From Candidatus Krumholzibacteriia bacterium (GTDB taxonomy: Bacteria > Krumholzibacteriota > Krumholzibacteria > WVZY01 > JAKEHA01), in assembly GCA_029863355.1 (NCBI GenBank), contig JAOTVO010000040.1:1-13313 (forward strand): a DNA stretch of 13,313 nucleotides, in the 5' to 3' direction. The position numbers and the translations under genes were made by a program. The stretch's first letter is position 1, and the number at the start of each line of letters is the position of its first letter. Below the pieces are notes generated by a model. That model was not told where the DNA came from and did not search any database. It saw only the letters and a program-made list of their open reading frames with translations. Below are positions 1 to 6,908 of the stretch, piece after piece.

Positions 1-118
1 CGTCCGCTTTTACCGTGAGCAGCACCTTGACGCCCTCGCCCACGCGCGCGCGGATCCGGTCGAGGTTGCGCACGAGCCGGTCCAGGTCGACTTCCACCCA
101 TGTCGGGAGTTTTCTCAT
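1..118 (-). CDS. alr: Alanine racemase, N-terminal fragment (runs off window start)
   Basis: PLP-dependent enzyme interconverting L- and D-alanine for peptidoglycan. Only the first 39 codons are in the window; the ATG lies at 118-116 on the minus strand. The visible protein begins MRKLPTWVEVDLDRL and ends LLTVKAD. This matches the classic alanine racemase start: a W-x-E-x-D-L strand, a helix with RNL, then the V-K-A-D strand in which Lys37 would be the PLP-binding lysine. The following YGHG lies outside the window. A GGAG sequence (133-130) sits 11 nt before the start. The gene is separated from the upstream lipoprotein gene by a strong terminator, so it probably has its own promoter. A fused or variant racemase cannot be excluded from 39 residues. 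Confidence 0.85.
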   Translation of the reverse strand, partial: MRKLPTWVEVDLDRLVRNLDRIRARVGEGVKVLLTVKAD

Positions 119-191
119 GGCCCGTCGAACTCCGCGCCGGGGGCGCACGCTCCGGCGCAACCCGACGCTAATGCACCGCGGCGAAGGGGGT

Positions 192-231
192 CAAGCAAAA
201 CGAAGGGGGCGCGCCCTGCGGGCGCGCCCCC
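192..231 (-). terminator. Intrinsic terminator downstream of the lipoprotein gene
   Basis: A perfect 12-bp GC stem (205-216 pairing with 220-231, 3-nt loop TGC) is followed, on the minus strand, by a T-rich stretch reading TTCGTTTTGCTTG (204-192). It lies 33 bp past the lipoprotein stop codon and upstream of alr. The T tract is interrupted, so termination may be incomplete. Confidence 0.7.
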
Positions 232-263
232 GAAACCTCGAACCTCGGGGCGAAAACCCCGCG

Positions 264-1028
264 CTAACTGAACACGCGGTCCAGGAACTTCACGTAGTCG
301 ATGTTCACCGTGCCGCTGATGTGGTTGTTGCGGCGCACCTGCCAATCCTCTTCCTCTACGAAGGTGATGCCGCCTTCGAAATCCGCGCCCTGGGCCTGGA
401 TCAGACGCAGGACGATCTCCAGGCCGTTGTGCGGGTCGGAGACGCGGAAGGTGGCGCGGTCGCCCTGCAGCATCCACACCATCTCGCCGTCCTCCTCGAC
501 CTTGGCCAGGCGCGCGGTGACCGCGTACTTCCCGTCCAGCGCGCGGCGCAGTCCCTGGGTGTCGTTCCAGCGGAAGCGGTCGATGCTGGCCTCGCCGTGG
601 TCTTTGGAGGTGAACTGATCTGCCGGCCGGATGCGCGGATAGAGAATCGACCCCGCCTGGCTCATGAACACGGTGTCCTGACCGCTGATCACCTGCTCCA
701 CCTTGAAGTGCACGAACGGCGTGTACTTCTTGACCACGTGGAACGTGATGTTCGACTTGTCGAGCCCCTCGAGCCTGTCGGCGATGCTGCGCCCGGCGAC
801 GAACTCGACCACGTTGCCCTCCCGGATCAGGCAGAGGTGGTCGACCGCCTCGACGATCTCCGGGTTGACGATCTTGTATTTGTACCCCTTGCTGATGACC
901 GGCGGACCGTACGTGGCCTGGTGCAACGAGACTTGCGCGTAGGGATCCACTTCCGTCTCGCTGCAGCCGGCGACGAACACCGCCGCGATCGCAGCCACGA
1001 CCCACAGAACAAAGAACTTCTTCGACAT
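264..1028 (-). CDS. Lipoprotein of unknown function
   Basis: A 254-residue exported protein that I do not recognise. The start MSKKFFVLWVVAAIAAVFVA is a lipoprotein signal peptide with lipobox VAGC, so Cys22 would be acylated and the protein membrane anchored. The start is chosen because it begins the signal peptide and because AAGGAG lies 10 nt upstream; the open frame continues further upstream but without coding character. The mature part is mixed alpha/beta, rich in charged residues, with no Cys clusters or heme motifs. The stretch KYAVTARLAKVEEDGEMVWM is compatible with a small beta-barrel such as an OB fold, but this is only an impression. The gene follows the metallophosphatase-cytochrome gene on the same strand after 169 bp. 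A promoter candidate lies in that gap and a terminator lies after the stop, so it may be a single-gene transcript. Confidence 0.85.
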   Translation of the reverse strand: MSKKFFVLWVVAAIAAVFVAGCSETEVDPYAQVSLHQATYGPPVISKGYKYKIVNPEIVEAVDHLCLIREGNVVEFVAGRSIADRLEGLDKSNITFHVVKKYTPFVHFKVEQVISGQDTVFMSQAGSILYPRIRPADQFTSKDHGEASIDRFRWNDTQGLRRALDGKYAVTARLAKVEEDGEMVWMLQGDRATFRVSDPHNGLEIVLRLIQAQGADFEGGITFVEEEDWQVRRNNHISGTVNIDYVKFLDRVFS

Positions 1029-1156
1029 CGATGACACGCTCCTTGGTGACCTTCCGGCCGCGGAATCGGCGCCGCACCGGCAACGCGTCCCGCTCACGTG
1101 TTTCCCAGGATTCGGGGTGGGGATAGTCGAACTGTCGGGCCAAGCGCCCTGAAGAC

Positions 1157-1189
1157 TAGAAGCTAGCACCCCGCCCCGACGCATGTCAA
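1157..1189 (-). promoter_or_regulatory. Candidate sigma-70-type promoter for the lipoprotein gene
   Basis: On the minus strand a perfect -35 hexamer TTGACA (1189-1184) is followed, 18 nt later, by TAGCTT (1165-1160), preceded by TGC as an extended -10. A transcript would start near 1153 and have a leader of about 125 nt. The downstream part reads TGCTAGCTTCTAG. A very similar TGGTTGCTTCTAG follows the TTGACA upstream of the large exported protein gene, which strengthens both. Confidence 0.45.
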
Positions 1190-1197
1190 CCCGTATC

Positions 1198-2556
1198 TCA
1201 GTGGCGGATGCGGGCCCAGAACGTCTCGAACGCGAAGTCCGGCGTCTGATCCACCGTGTGGCAGGCGCGGCACTTAGCGCGGGCCTCGCCCGGCGTGCGC
1301 AGCGCGGGGGTTTGCACGTGCTCGCGGCTGTTGCCGTGGCACGACTCGCACTGGACGCCGGCAAGGTCCGGCGTCAGGTCCGGGCTCTCGTAGCCGCCGC
1401 GCTCGTAGAAGCCCGTGGTGTGGCAGGGGACGCAGTCCCGGTCGAGCTGCCGCTGCTTGGCGACCAGCGTCTCGAAGGCGTGGGCGTGCGCGGTGGCCCC
1501 CCACTGCGCCTGGATGGCTTCGTGACAAGGCCGGCAGGTCTCGGCCCCGGCGAACGGCCTCTTCACCCCTTGGAGGGCCTCGTAGGCCCCGGGGGGTTGC
1601 TCGCCCCGCTCCTTGAAGGCGATGTTCATATCGTAGGCCTCGAACAGGCGGGACATGGTCTCGTGGTCTGGGTATTCCTGGTCGAGCTCGCCCATCTGCA
1701 CCTGCAGCGAGCGGATCCGGTTATCCGGCCCGAGCGCGGCATGGGCCACACCGACATATCGCCCCTTGGCGGCGGTTTGGAGGAGGTAGGCTCCGCCCTT
1801 GGGTCGGACGTTGCGCATCGCCCGCGCCTCGGAGCCGAACGCGATCACGTCGATGCTGGGGACCGCGGCCGCCAGACGCATCACCTCGGGGCGGGTCATG
1901 TTCGCCACGACCATCAGGACATCGACCGCCGACAGGGCGGCCGCATGGGTGCGGGCCGCCGCGACCGGGTCGAGGATGCGCACCCGTCCCGGCGGCACCT
2001 GGGGCGGCAGTATGGCCTTGTCGCTGGTCAGCCCGATGATCCCCACGCGCAGGCCCGAGGGCAGCTCCAGCTCCCGCGCCGGGGGGAACAGCAGCGTGTC
2101 CGCCTGTCCATCCGAAACGTTGGCGGCCAGCACCGGCAGGCCCAGCTCGCGTGTTCGCTCAACGATGTAGTCCACCCCGAAGCCGAACTCGTCTGCGCCG
2201 AGCGCCACCGCGTCGTAGCCGATCAGCGCCATCGCCTTGATCGTCAGATCCGCTTTCTCCTTGCCGTAGCTCAACTTGGAACTGAAGAACCCACCCCCCT
2301 CGAGGAGCAGGAAATCGCCGGCCGTGTCCCGCACGGCCTCCAGGAAGGTGGCGCGCCGCCCCAGCCCCCCCTGGTCCTTGGAGGCGCAGCCGCACGAGCG
2401 GATCTCGCCCTGCATGTCGTTGGTGAACGCGATGGTCAGGGACCGCGGGCGCGGGCTCGCGCGCTCCTCGGCGCAGCCCACCGCGAGCGCGGCCGCGACC
2501 GGGAGCAACCATCGGGCGATCCCCGAGAAGGGGGCCTGCGGACGGGGGAGTGCCAT
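1198..2556 (-). CDS. Lipoprotein: degenerate UshA-type metallophosphatase domain fused to tetraheme cytochrome c554-like domain
   Basis: A 452-residue protein. The start at 2556 is chosen because it gives a lipoprotein signal (hydrophobic WLLPVAAALAVGC, Cys28); the upstream open frame looks non-coding. Residues 40-290 follow the layout of UshA/5'-nucleotidase N-domains: strand TIAFTNDMQGEI, then CGCASKDQGGLGRR, LGADEFG, IIGLTS. The usual metal ligands are mostly replaced: D-x-H is DMQ, GD is GG (LLEGGGF), GNHE is GADE and GHxH is GSEA. The CGC...GGLxRR signature is typical of UshA-like (seleno)protein relatives. Residues 341-433 carry four CXXCH heme sites (CRPCH, CVPCH, CESCH, CRACH), with the WGATAHAHAF and CHTTGFYERGG spacing of cytochrome c554-like domains. 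It is probably a membrane-anchored periplasmic electron-transfer protein. Phosphatase activity is doubtful; the substrate and electron partner are unknown. Confidence 0.9.
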   Translation of the reverse strand: MALPRPQAPFSGIARWLLPVAAALAVGCAEERASPRPRSLTIAFTNDMQGEIRSCGCASKDQGGLGRRATFLEAVRDTAGDFLLLEGGGFFSSKLSYGKEKADLTIKAMALIGYDAVALGADEFGFGVDYIVERTRELGLPVLAANVSDGQADTLLFPPARELELPSGLRVGIIGLTSDKAILPPQVPPGRVRILDPVAAARTHAAALSAVDVLMVVANMTRPEVMRLAAAVPSIDVIAFGSEARAMRNVRPKGGAYLLQTAAKGRYVGVAHAALGPDNRIRSLQVQMGELDQEYPDHETMSRLFEAYDMNIAFKERGEQPPGAYEALQGVKRPFAGAETCRPCHEAIQAQWGATAHAHAFETLVAKQRQLDRDCVPCHTTGFYERGGYESPDLTPDLAGVQCESCHGNSREHVQTPALRTPGEARAKCRACHTVDQTPDFAFETFWARIRH

Positions 2557-2670
2557 CAGTTGTGAAGATACACCCCCGCGGGCTTCCCGTTCCAGGGCCC
2601 TTCTGTCGCCGCCCCCGCGGGGGGCGCCCCCGGCAGCACCGCCGAGCGTGACGCTAAGGCCTGAAACCCC

Positions 2671-2703
2671 TTGACACTGGCGCTCGAAAATGGTTGCTTC
2701 TAG
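2671..2703 (+). promoter_or_regulatory. Candidate promoter for the large exported protein gene
   Basis: A perfect -35 TTGACA (2671-2676) is followed after 17 nt by TTGCTT (2694-2699), preceded by TGG. The -10 match is poor by Escherichia coli standards. The block TGGTTGCTTCTAG (2691-2703), however, nearly repeats the one at the lipoprotein promoter on the opposite strand. The leader would be about 75 nt. The rest of the 227-bp divergent region (2557-2783) holds a C/G-rich hairpin (2610-2626) and no gene that I can support. Confidence 0.4.
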
Positions 2704-2719
2704 GTGATCCCACCGCTCG

Positions 2720-2748
2720 ATTCTTCTCTTCTTGGCCGAGGTTTTCAA
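2720..2748 (-). promoter_or_regulatory. Weak candidate promoter for the metallophosphatase-cytochrome gene
   Basis: On the minus strand TTGAAA (2748-2743) lies 17 nt before AAGAAT (2725-2720). The matches are 5/6 and 4/6 to the sigma-70 consensus. It would give a leader of about 160 nt and would overlap the transcript start of the divergent gene. Only modest support. Confidence 0.2.
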
Positions 2749-2783
2749 CGACCCTCATTTCAGGCACGAAAGCAGGGTGGCTA

Positions 2784-5261
2784 ATGAAAGACACGCGTAA
2801 CTTGGTGTGCGTCGGCATCTTGTGCGTGGCGCTCCTTATGCCGGGGCTCGCGTCGGCCCGCTACGTCGACGAGGAGCGGGTGGTCTCGAAAGACGGCGAC
2901 CGGGGACCTCAGCGCATTTTCGTGCTCGATGGATCGAACGTCCACAACGTGGGCGAGCTCCAGATGCACGTCGGCAACTGGGGGCAGTTCGGATCGTGGC
3001 CGGGTTCCGGATTCGCCTTTGCCAATGCACCGTCGGCGCAGTGGCCGGCGGGGAGCGGGATCGAGTACCTCTTCGTCGCCGGTCTCTGGGTGGGGGCGCT
3101 GAAGAACACCGTCGCTGCGGTCTCGACCGCGGCGTACCAGTTCGAGTTCCGGCCCACTCAAGACCTTCGCGACATCATGTACCGGTCCTCCGAGGGCACC
3201 CGGGGCGGCAACCGGCTGCCTTCGCCCGCGGTGGACGACGATCGGGACGGGCTGAAGGACGAGGACTGGTTGAACGGTTACGACGACGACGAGGACGGCG
3301 GCATCGACGAGGACTACGCCGCGATCTCCAAGCAGATGTTCGTCTGCCAGTACTACGACAATACAGATCAGGCGTCCCAGATCTACCCGCAGCACAATCC
3401 GCTCAACCTCCACGTGCGCCAGGAGAGCTACCAGTGGGAGGAAGATCGTTTCGACGACTTCGTCGGCGCCAACTTCTGGATCACGAACGTGGGCGCCGAC
3501 GTGCTGGAACAGGTGTACATCGGCTTCTTCGCCGACGGCGACGCCGGTAGGCGCTCCACGGAGAACTACTGGGAAGACGACGCCTCGGGGTTCCTCTCCG
3601 TGCGCTCCAAGTGCACCAACCTCGGGCCCGTGTCCATGGACATCGCTTACACCTACGACGTAGACGGCGACGACGGCGAGACCCTCGGGTATTTCGGCAT
3701 CATGTTCCTCGGCCACACCACCGACCCTACGGGCGAGAAGGCCCCGCCGCGGGTGAACATCTACACGTATGCCAACTTCTCTGGCCAGGCCTCGTTCACT
3801 GACGGCGGCGACCCGACCGACGATTTCGAACGCTACGAGCTGATGTCCTCCGGCCGGATCAAGCGCGACGCCACTGTAGGGCGCGACTACCGCATGCTCA
3901 TGTGCGCCGGGCCCTTCAGCGAGCTGCTCCCGGGATCCACGCTGGTGTTTCAGACCGCCTTCGTGATCGGAGAGCGTCGCGCGGGCCTGATCGAGAATGC
4001 CGCCGACGCGCAGCTGACCTTCAACGGCGCCTGGTTCAACCTGGACGGCAACCTGTCCACCGGCATCGCCGGCCGCGAAACGCCGGTCTACGCCCCGGCC
4101 ACGAACGTCGTGATCGACTCTTGCGCCGCGGGCGGCGGGCTGATTGTCCCCATCAACTGGAACCAGCGCGAGCCGCTGTATATTAACGGCGACTGCGACG
4201 CGGAGCGCGACGCCCGGCTCGCCTGCGGCTACGGCGAAGGGGACAGCACCAAGTACATGACGGGCATCGCCGGTCAGGAAACCCGAATCAACTGGATAGT
4301 GGGCACCGCGCCGCCGCCGCCGTCGTTGCGCGTCGACGGGAACGCGATCGACGGTGTCGTGGTCTACTGGGATAGCTTCAGCGAGTCGGTGCCCGACGTG
4401 AAGACGCAGGTGTTCGACTTCGAGGGCTACCGCGTCTGGCGCGCGGACGACTGGGACCGGCCGCTGGGCACTTCATCGCTGAACGGGCCGGCGCGAGAGC
4501 TGTGGAAGCTGCTGCGCGAGATCGACGTGGTCAACGCCTTCGGCGAGGACACGGGATTGGATGGTTTTCGCTACGAGCCGCTGCAGGGAACGATAGACCC
4601 CGCACGCAAGCGCGACCTACTCAACTCGCTCAAGGCCTACCTGCTCGAGTACCCGGGAGGCACGCCTCCGTGCCCGCAGGGCGTAACGCTGGCAGCCTGC
4701 GACACGTTGACGGCGATGGCGATGGCCGAGCTCGGCCTCGCCGAAGGCCGGCGCTATTACCGCTACGTGGACCGTTCGCTCCACCGCGGGCGGCCGTATT
4801 TCTACTCGGTCACGGCGACCGACCACGGATTCACCGATGGAGGCGATCTGATCCCGGGCAAGGCGGGCGATCCGTCGTCGAGCTTCGTCTTCCTCGAGCC
4901 GGGCACGTCTTCTCAGCCGGCCTACAATTACAGCGCGGACAACGTGTACGTCGTCCCCAACCCGGCCACCACCGAGTCCATGCAACCGTGGACCCTCTCC
5001 CCCAACAACGACGACCCCACGGGCATCAAGGTGGAGTTCCGCAATCTGCCCGCGGACCGGGGGACGATCCGCGTGTACACGCTTTCCGGTGACCTGGTGA
5101 TCGAGCTGCCCTTCGACGGCGGCACGGGCGCGGGCACGGTACGCTGGCCGCTGGTCAGCCGGAACGGCCAGGACGTCACCAGCGGCGTCTACCTGTTCTC
5201 CGTGGATACCGAGTCCGGCAACTTCAAGCGCAAGGTCGGCAAGTTCGTCGTGATCCGCTGA
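2784..5261 (+). CDS. Large exported protein with acidic insert and FlgD/type IX-like C-terminal sorting domain
   Basis: An 825-residue protein with a Sec signal peptide (MKDTRNLVCVGILCVALLMP, probable cut after ALASA-like GLASA at residue 25). The frame is open 30 codons further upstream, but the signal peptide fixes the start at 2784. Residues 151-177 form an Asp-rich segment with DDDRDG, DDDEDGG and DED, of the kind that binds calcium in EF-hand or thrombospondin-3-like loops. After a PPPP linker (510-513) comes a fibronectin-III-like strand set with the characteristic FEGYRVWRAD. The final ~110 residues (from YNYSADNVYVVPNP, 714) end in a FlgD-Ig/Por-secretion type tail: RVYTLSGDLV, then SGVYLFSV and KFVVIR. 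Such tails mark cell-surface or secreted proteins of FCB-type bacteria. No enzyme motif was seen, and the role is unknown. It is a single-gene unit closed by the terminator at 5285. Confidence 0.9.
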   Translation: MKDTRNLVCVGILCVALLMPGLASARYVDEERVVSKDGDRGPQRIFVLDGSNVHNVGELQMHVGNWGQFGSWPGSGFAFANAPSAQWPAGSGIEYLFVAGLWVGALKNTVAAVSTAAYQFEFRPTQDLRDIMYRSSEGTRGGNRLPSPAVDDDRDGLKDEDWLNGYDDDEDGGIDEDYAAISKQMFVCQYYDNTDQASQIYPQHNPLNLHVRQESYQWEEDRFDDFVGANFWITNVGADVLEQVYIGFFADGDAGRRSTENYWEDDASGFLSVRSKCTNLGPVSMDIAYTYDVDGDDGETLGYFGIMFLGHTTDPTGEKAPPRVNIYTYANFSGQASFTDGGDPTDDFERYELMSSGRIKRDATVGRDYRMLMCAGPFSELLPGSTLVFQTAFVIGERRAGLIENAADAQLTFNGAWFNLDGNLSTGIAGRETPVYAPATNVVIDSCAAGGGLIVPINWNQREPLYINGDCDAERDARLACGYGEGDSTKYMTGIAGQETRINWIVGTAPPPPSLRVDGNAIDGVVVYWDSFSESVPDVKTQVFDFEGYRVWRADDWDRPLGTSSLNGPARELWKLLREIDVVNAFGEDTGLDGFRYEPLQGTIDPARKRDLLNSLKAYLLEYPGGTPPCPQGVTLAACDTLTAMAMAELGLAEGRRYYRYVDRSLHRGRPYFYSVTATDHGFTDGGDLIPGKAGDPSSSFVFLEPGTSSQPAYNYSADNVYVVPNPATTESMQPWTLSPNNDDPTGIKVEFRNLPADRGTIRVYTLSGDLVIELPFDGGTGAGTVRWPLVSRNGQDVTSGVYLFSVDTESGNFKRKVGKFVVIR

Positions 5262-5284
5262 CCCCGCGCTGACTGCGAGCCACG

Positions 5285-5316
5285 AGCGGGCGCCCATACG
5301 GGCGCCCGCTTTTTTT
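5285..5316 (+). terminator. Intrinsic terminator of the exported protein gene
   Basis: A perfect 11-bp stem (5285-5295 with 5300-5310, loop ATAC) runs into seven T residues (5310-5316), 23 bp after the stop codon. This is the clearest factor-independent terminator in the window. Confidence 0.92.
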
Positions 5317-5339
5317 CTTCCCCCGTCCTTTCAAGCTCA

Positions 5340-5479
5340 GGGGCTTGGTGGCATTGCTTCTCCTGCGTCGGATTCCTCGCGCCCCAATGGGAATGGCAGA
5401 GGCGCGCTGCGGACGCCGCGTCGAAGCAATGCCACCAAGCCCCACCCCGATCCGACGCGGAGAGGCGACGCCACCAACC
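5340..5479. repeat. Three-copy intergenic repeat with a perfect 21-bp inverted pair
   Basis: The 21 bases at 5340-5360 are the exact reverse complement of 5423-5443, with 62 bp between. A third, diverged copy in reverse orientation covers 5450-5479. Compared with the fuller forward copy at 5344-5373, it keeps TTGGTGGC, a CTCC core and GCGTCGGAT, with one single-base gap. The array begins 24 bp after the terminator T tract and contains no supported gene. It could be a REP-like or miniature mobile element remnant, or a large RNA hairpin. It fills most of the gene-free stretch 5317-5567. Confidence 0.75.
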
Positions 5480-5497
5480 AGCGGCCGCGCAAATCGC

Positions 5498-5527
5498 TTG
5501 CCCGCCCGCGCGCCGGCGGCGTACGAT
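5498..5527 (+). promoter_or_regulatory. Candidate promoter for the kinase-regulator pair
   Basis: TTGCCC (5498-5503) and TACGAT (5522-5527), 18 nt apart, each match the sigma-70 consensus at four of six bases. Transcription would begin near 5534, giving a leader of about 34 nt before the kinase ATG. It sits just after the third repeat copy. Confidence 0.35.
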
Positions 5528-5567
5528 TCGCTCGTGTGCCGCGGCCGAGACCGCCGGTAACGAGCCC

Positions 5568-6884
5568 ATGCCGTCGCAGAGATCTTCTTCCAGGAAACGC
5601 CTCGTTCTCGCCGGCTCATTCCTCGCCGCCTTTGCCCTGGTCGTCGTGGCCACGACGCTCGTCTCGTACCGCCGCGCGCGTTCCTATTTGGACGACCAGT
5701 TGGGCGAGCGGCTGCGTGCCGTCGCCAGCGGCCTCGCGCAGACGCTGGCGCTCACCGCGGCGGATTCCATCGCCGAAGCCTCCGCCGACGGGTCCCTCAT
5801 CGTCGCGTTTCTCGACGCCCAACAGGACAACCTCCTCTCCAACATCGTGCTGCTGGATCCCGACGGCGTGACCATCCTCGATCTCAGCGGCTACTCGCCG
5901 CCGGGCGAACCCAACCCTTTCGTCGAAATGGACTTCAGCGCGGTGACGATGGCCCGTTCGGGTATCGCCTCGTACACGCGTCTCTATCGCACCGGCGACG
6001 TCTTCATGAAGAGTGCGTACGCGCCGGTGATCTCCTCGGGCGGCGACGTCGTGGCTCTGGTCGGCGTCGAGGCCGGCGCCGGCTTTTTCACGCAACTCCG
6101 GGAGTTCACCGGCGTGGCGCTGGCCGTCTCGGCGGCCGGCCTCGCCGTCCTGCTCGCCCTCGCCGTCGTCTTCTACCGGCAATCGCGCAAGCTCGATCGG
6201 GCCGAGGAGGCAGTCTTGCGCAAAGAGAACCTAGCCATCATGGGCCGCATGGTGGCCAACGTCGCCCACGAGATACGCAACCCGTTGAGCGTGATCCGCA
6301 CCTCGGCCCAGCGCATTCGCCGCAAGCACGGAGTCGACGACGAGCTGATCGATTACATCTGCGAGGAAGTAGACGACCTCGACCGCGTGCTCACCGCGTA
6401 CCTGCAGTTCGCCCAGGCGGGCGCCTCAGCGCCCACACCCGAGTCCGGCCGACGCATCGTCGCGCGCTGCCTCGTCGCCGCCCAGAGCGAGGCCGCATCG
6501 CGCGGCGTGACGATTCACGACGCCCCGTCGCCGGATGACGTGGTGCTGCTCGCCGACGAGAAGCGCGTCCGCCAGGCGGTGCTCAACGTGCTCCTCAACG
6601 CCGTTCAGGCCAGCCCGGCCGGCGCCCGGGTGGACATTTCTATGGAAGCCTCCGGCGGCGATGCGCTTATCATCGTGACCGACCGCGGCCCCGGCATTGC
6701 CGCGGCCGATCTGCCCGAGGTGACCAAGCCGTTCTTCACCCGCAAGGCGGGCGGCAGCGGGCTCGGGCTGAGCATCGTGAAGGCAATCGTGGAAGAGCAT
6801 GGCGGGCGGCTCGACATCCACAGCCGCCCCGCCGAGGGCACGCGCGTAACGCTAGCCTTTCCTCTGGCGCCCGCGCGTTCGTGA
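5568..6884 (+). CDS. Membrane sensor histidine kinase (NtrB/ZraS type)
   Basis: A 438-residue kinase for the adjacent NtrC-type regulator. TM1 spans residues ~11-33. A periplasmic domain of about 145 residues follows, with PAS/Cache-like pieces (IVLLDPDGVTILDLSGY; SAYAPVISSGGDVVALVGVE). TM2 spans ~181-203. The H-box VAHEIRNPL holds the phospho-acceptor His234. The ATPase domain shows the N-box VLNVLLNAVQA, G1 TDRGPGI, F-box KPFFTRK and G2 GGSGLGLSIV. All catalytic motifs are intact. Only about 20 residues link TM2 to the H-box region, so there is no HAMP domain. The signal is unknown; the Cache-like fold suggests a small periplasmic ligand. The RBS is weak. The regulator gene begins 24 bp after the stop, so the two are surely co-transcribed. 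Confidence 0.93.
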   Translation: MPSQRSSSRKRLVLAGSFLAAFALVVVATTLVSYRRARSYLDDQLGERLRAVASGLAQTLALTAADSIAEASADGSLIVAFLDAQQDNLLSNIVLLDPDGVTILDLSGYSPPGEPNPFVEMDFSAVTMARSGIASYTRLYRTGDVFMKSAYAPVISSGGDVVALVGVEAGAGFFTQLREFTGVALAVSAAGLAVLLALAVVFYRQSRKLDRAEEAVLRKENLAIMGRMVANVAHEIRNPLSVIRTSAQRIRRKHGVDDELIDYICEEVDDLDRVLTAYLQFAQAGASAPTPESGRRIVARCLVAAQSEAASRGVTIHDAPSPDDVVLLADEKRVRQAVLNVLLNAVQASPAGARVDISMEASGGDALIIVTDRGPGIAAADLPEVTKPFFTRKAGGSGLGLSIVKAIVEEHGGRLDIHSRPAEGTRVTLAFPLAPARS

Positions 6885-6908
6885 CCGCGATCGTGGAGGT
6901 GACTCGGC

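Noticed and set aside
15..1034. Long plus-strand open frame opposite alr and the lipoprotein gene
   Set aside because: Arg/Asp/Val-rich translation typical of the antisense of GC-rich genes. The minus strand has the recognisable alr start and a lipoprotein signal peptide with RBS.
1198..2556. Active 5'-nucleotidase
   Set aside because: Nearly all of the family's metal-binding motifs are substituted.
1183..2565. 460-codon plus-strand open frame opposite the cytochrome gene
   Set aside because: The minus strand carries four CXXCH motifs and the lipobox in one frame; the plus frame has no recognisable feature.
2610..2626. C/G hairpin in the divergent intergenic region as a terminator or riboswitch
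   Set aside because: Short 7-bp stem with no T tract and no conserved aptamer features; likely a by-product of C and G runs.
3234..3314. Dockerin or true EF-hand pair in the acidic segment
   Set aside because: The Asp spacing does not fit a full 12-residue EF-hand loop with flanking helices; called only a possible calcium-binding segment.
5340..5479. CRISPR array
   Set aside because: There are only three copies, in opposite orientations, with unequal spacers and no cas genes.
5345..5560. Possible 71-codon gene in the repeat region
   Set aside because: It starts inside the inverted repeat, has no RBS, and its composition follows the repeat.
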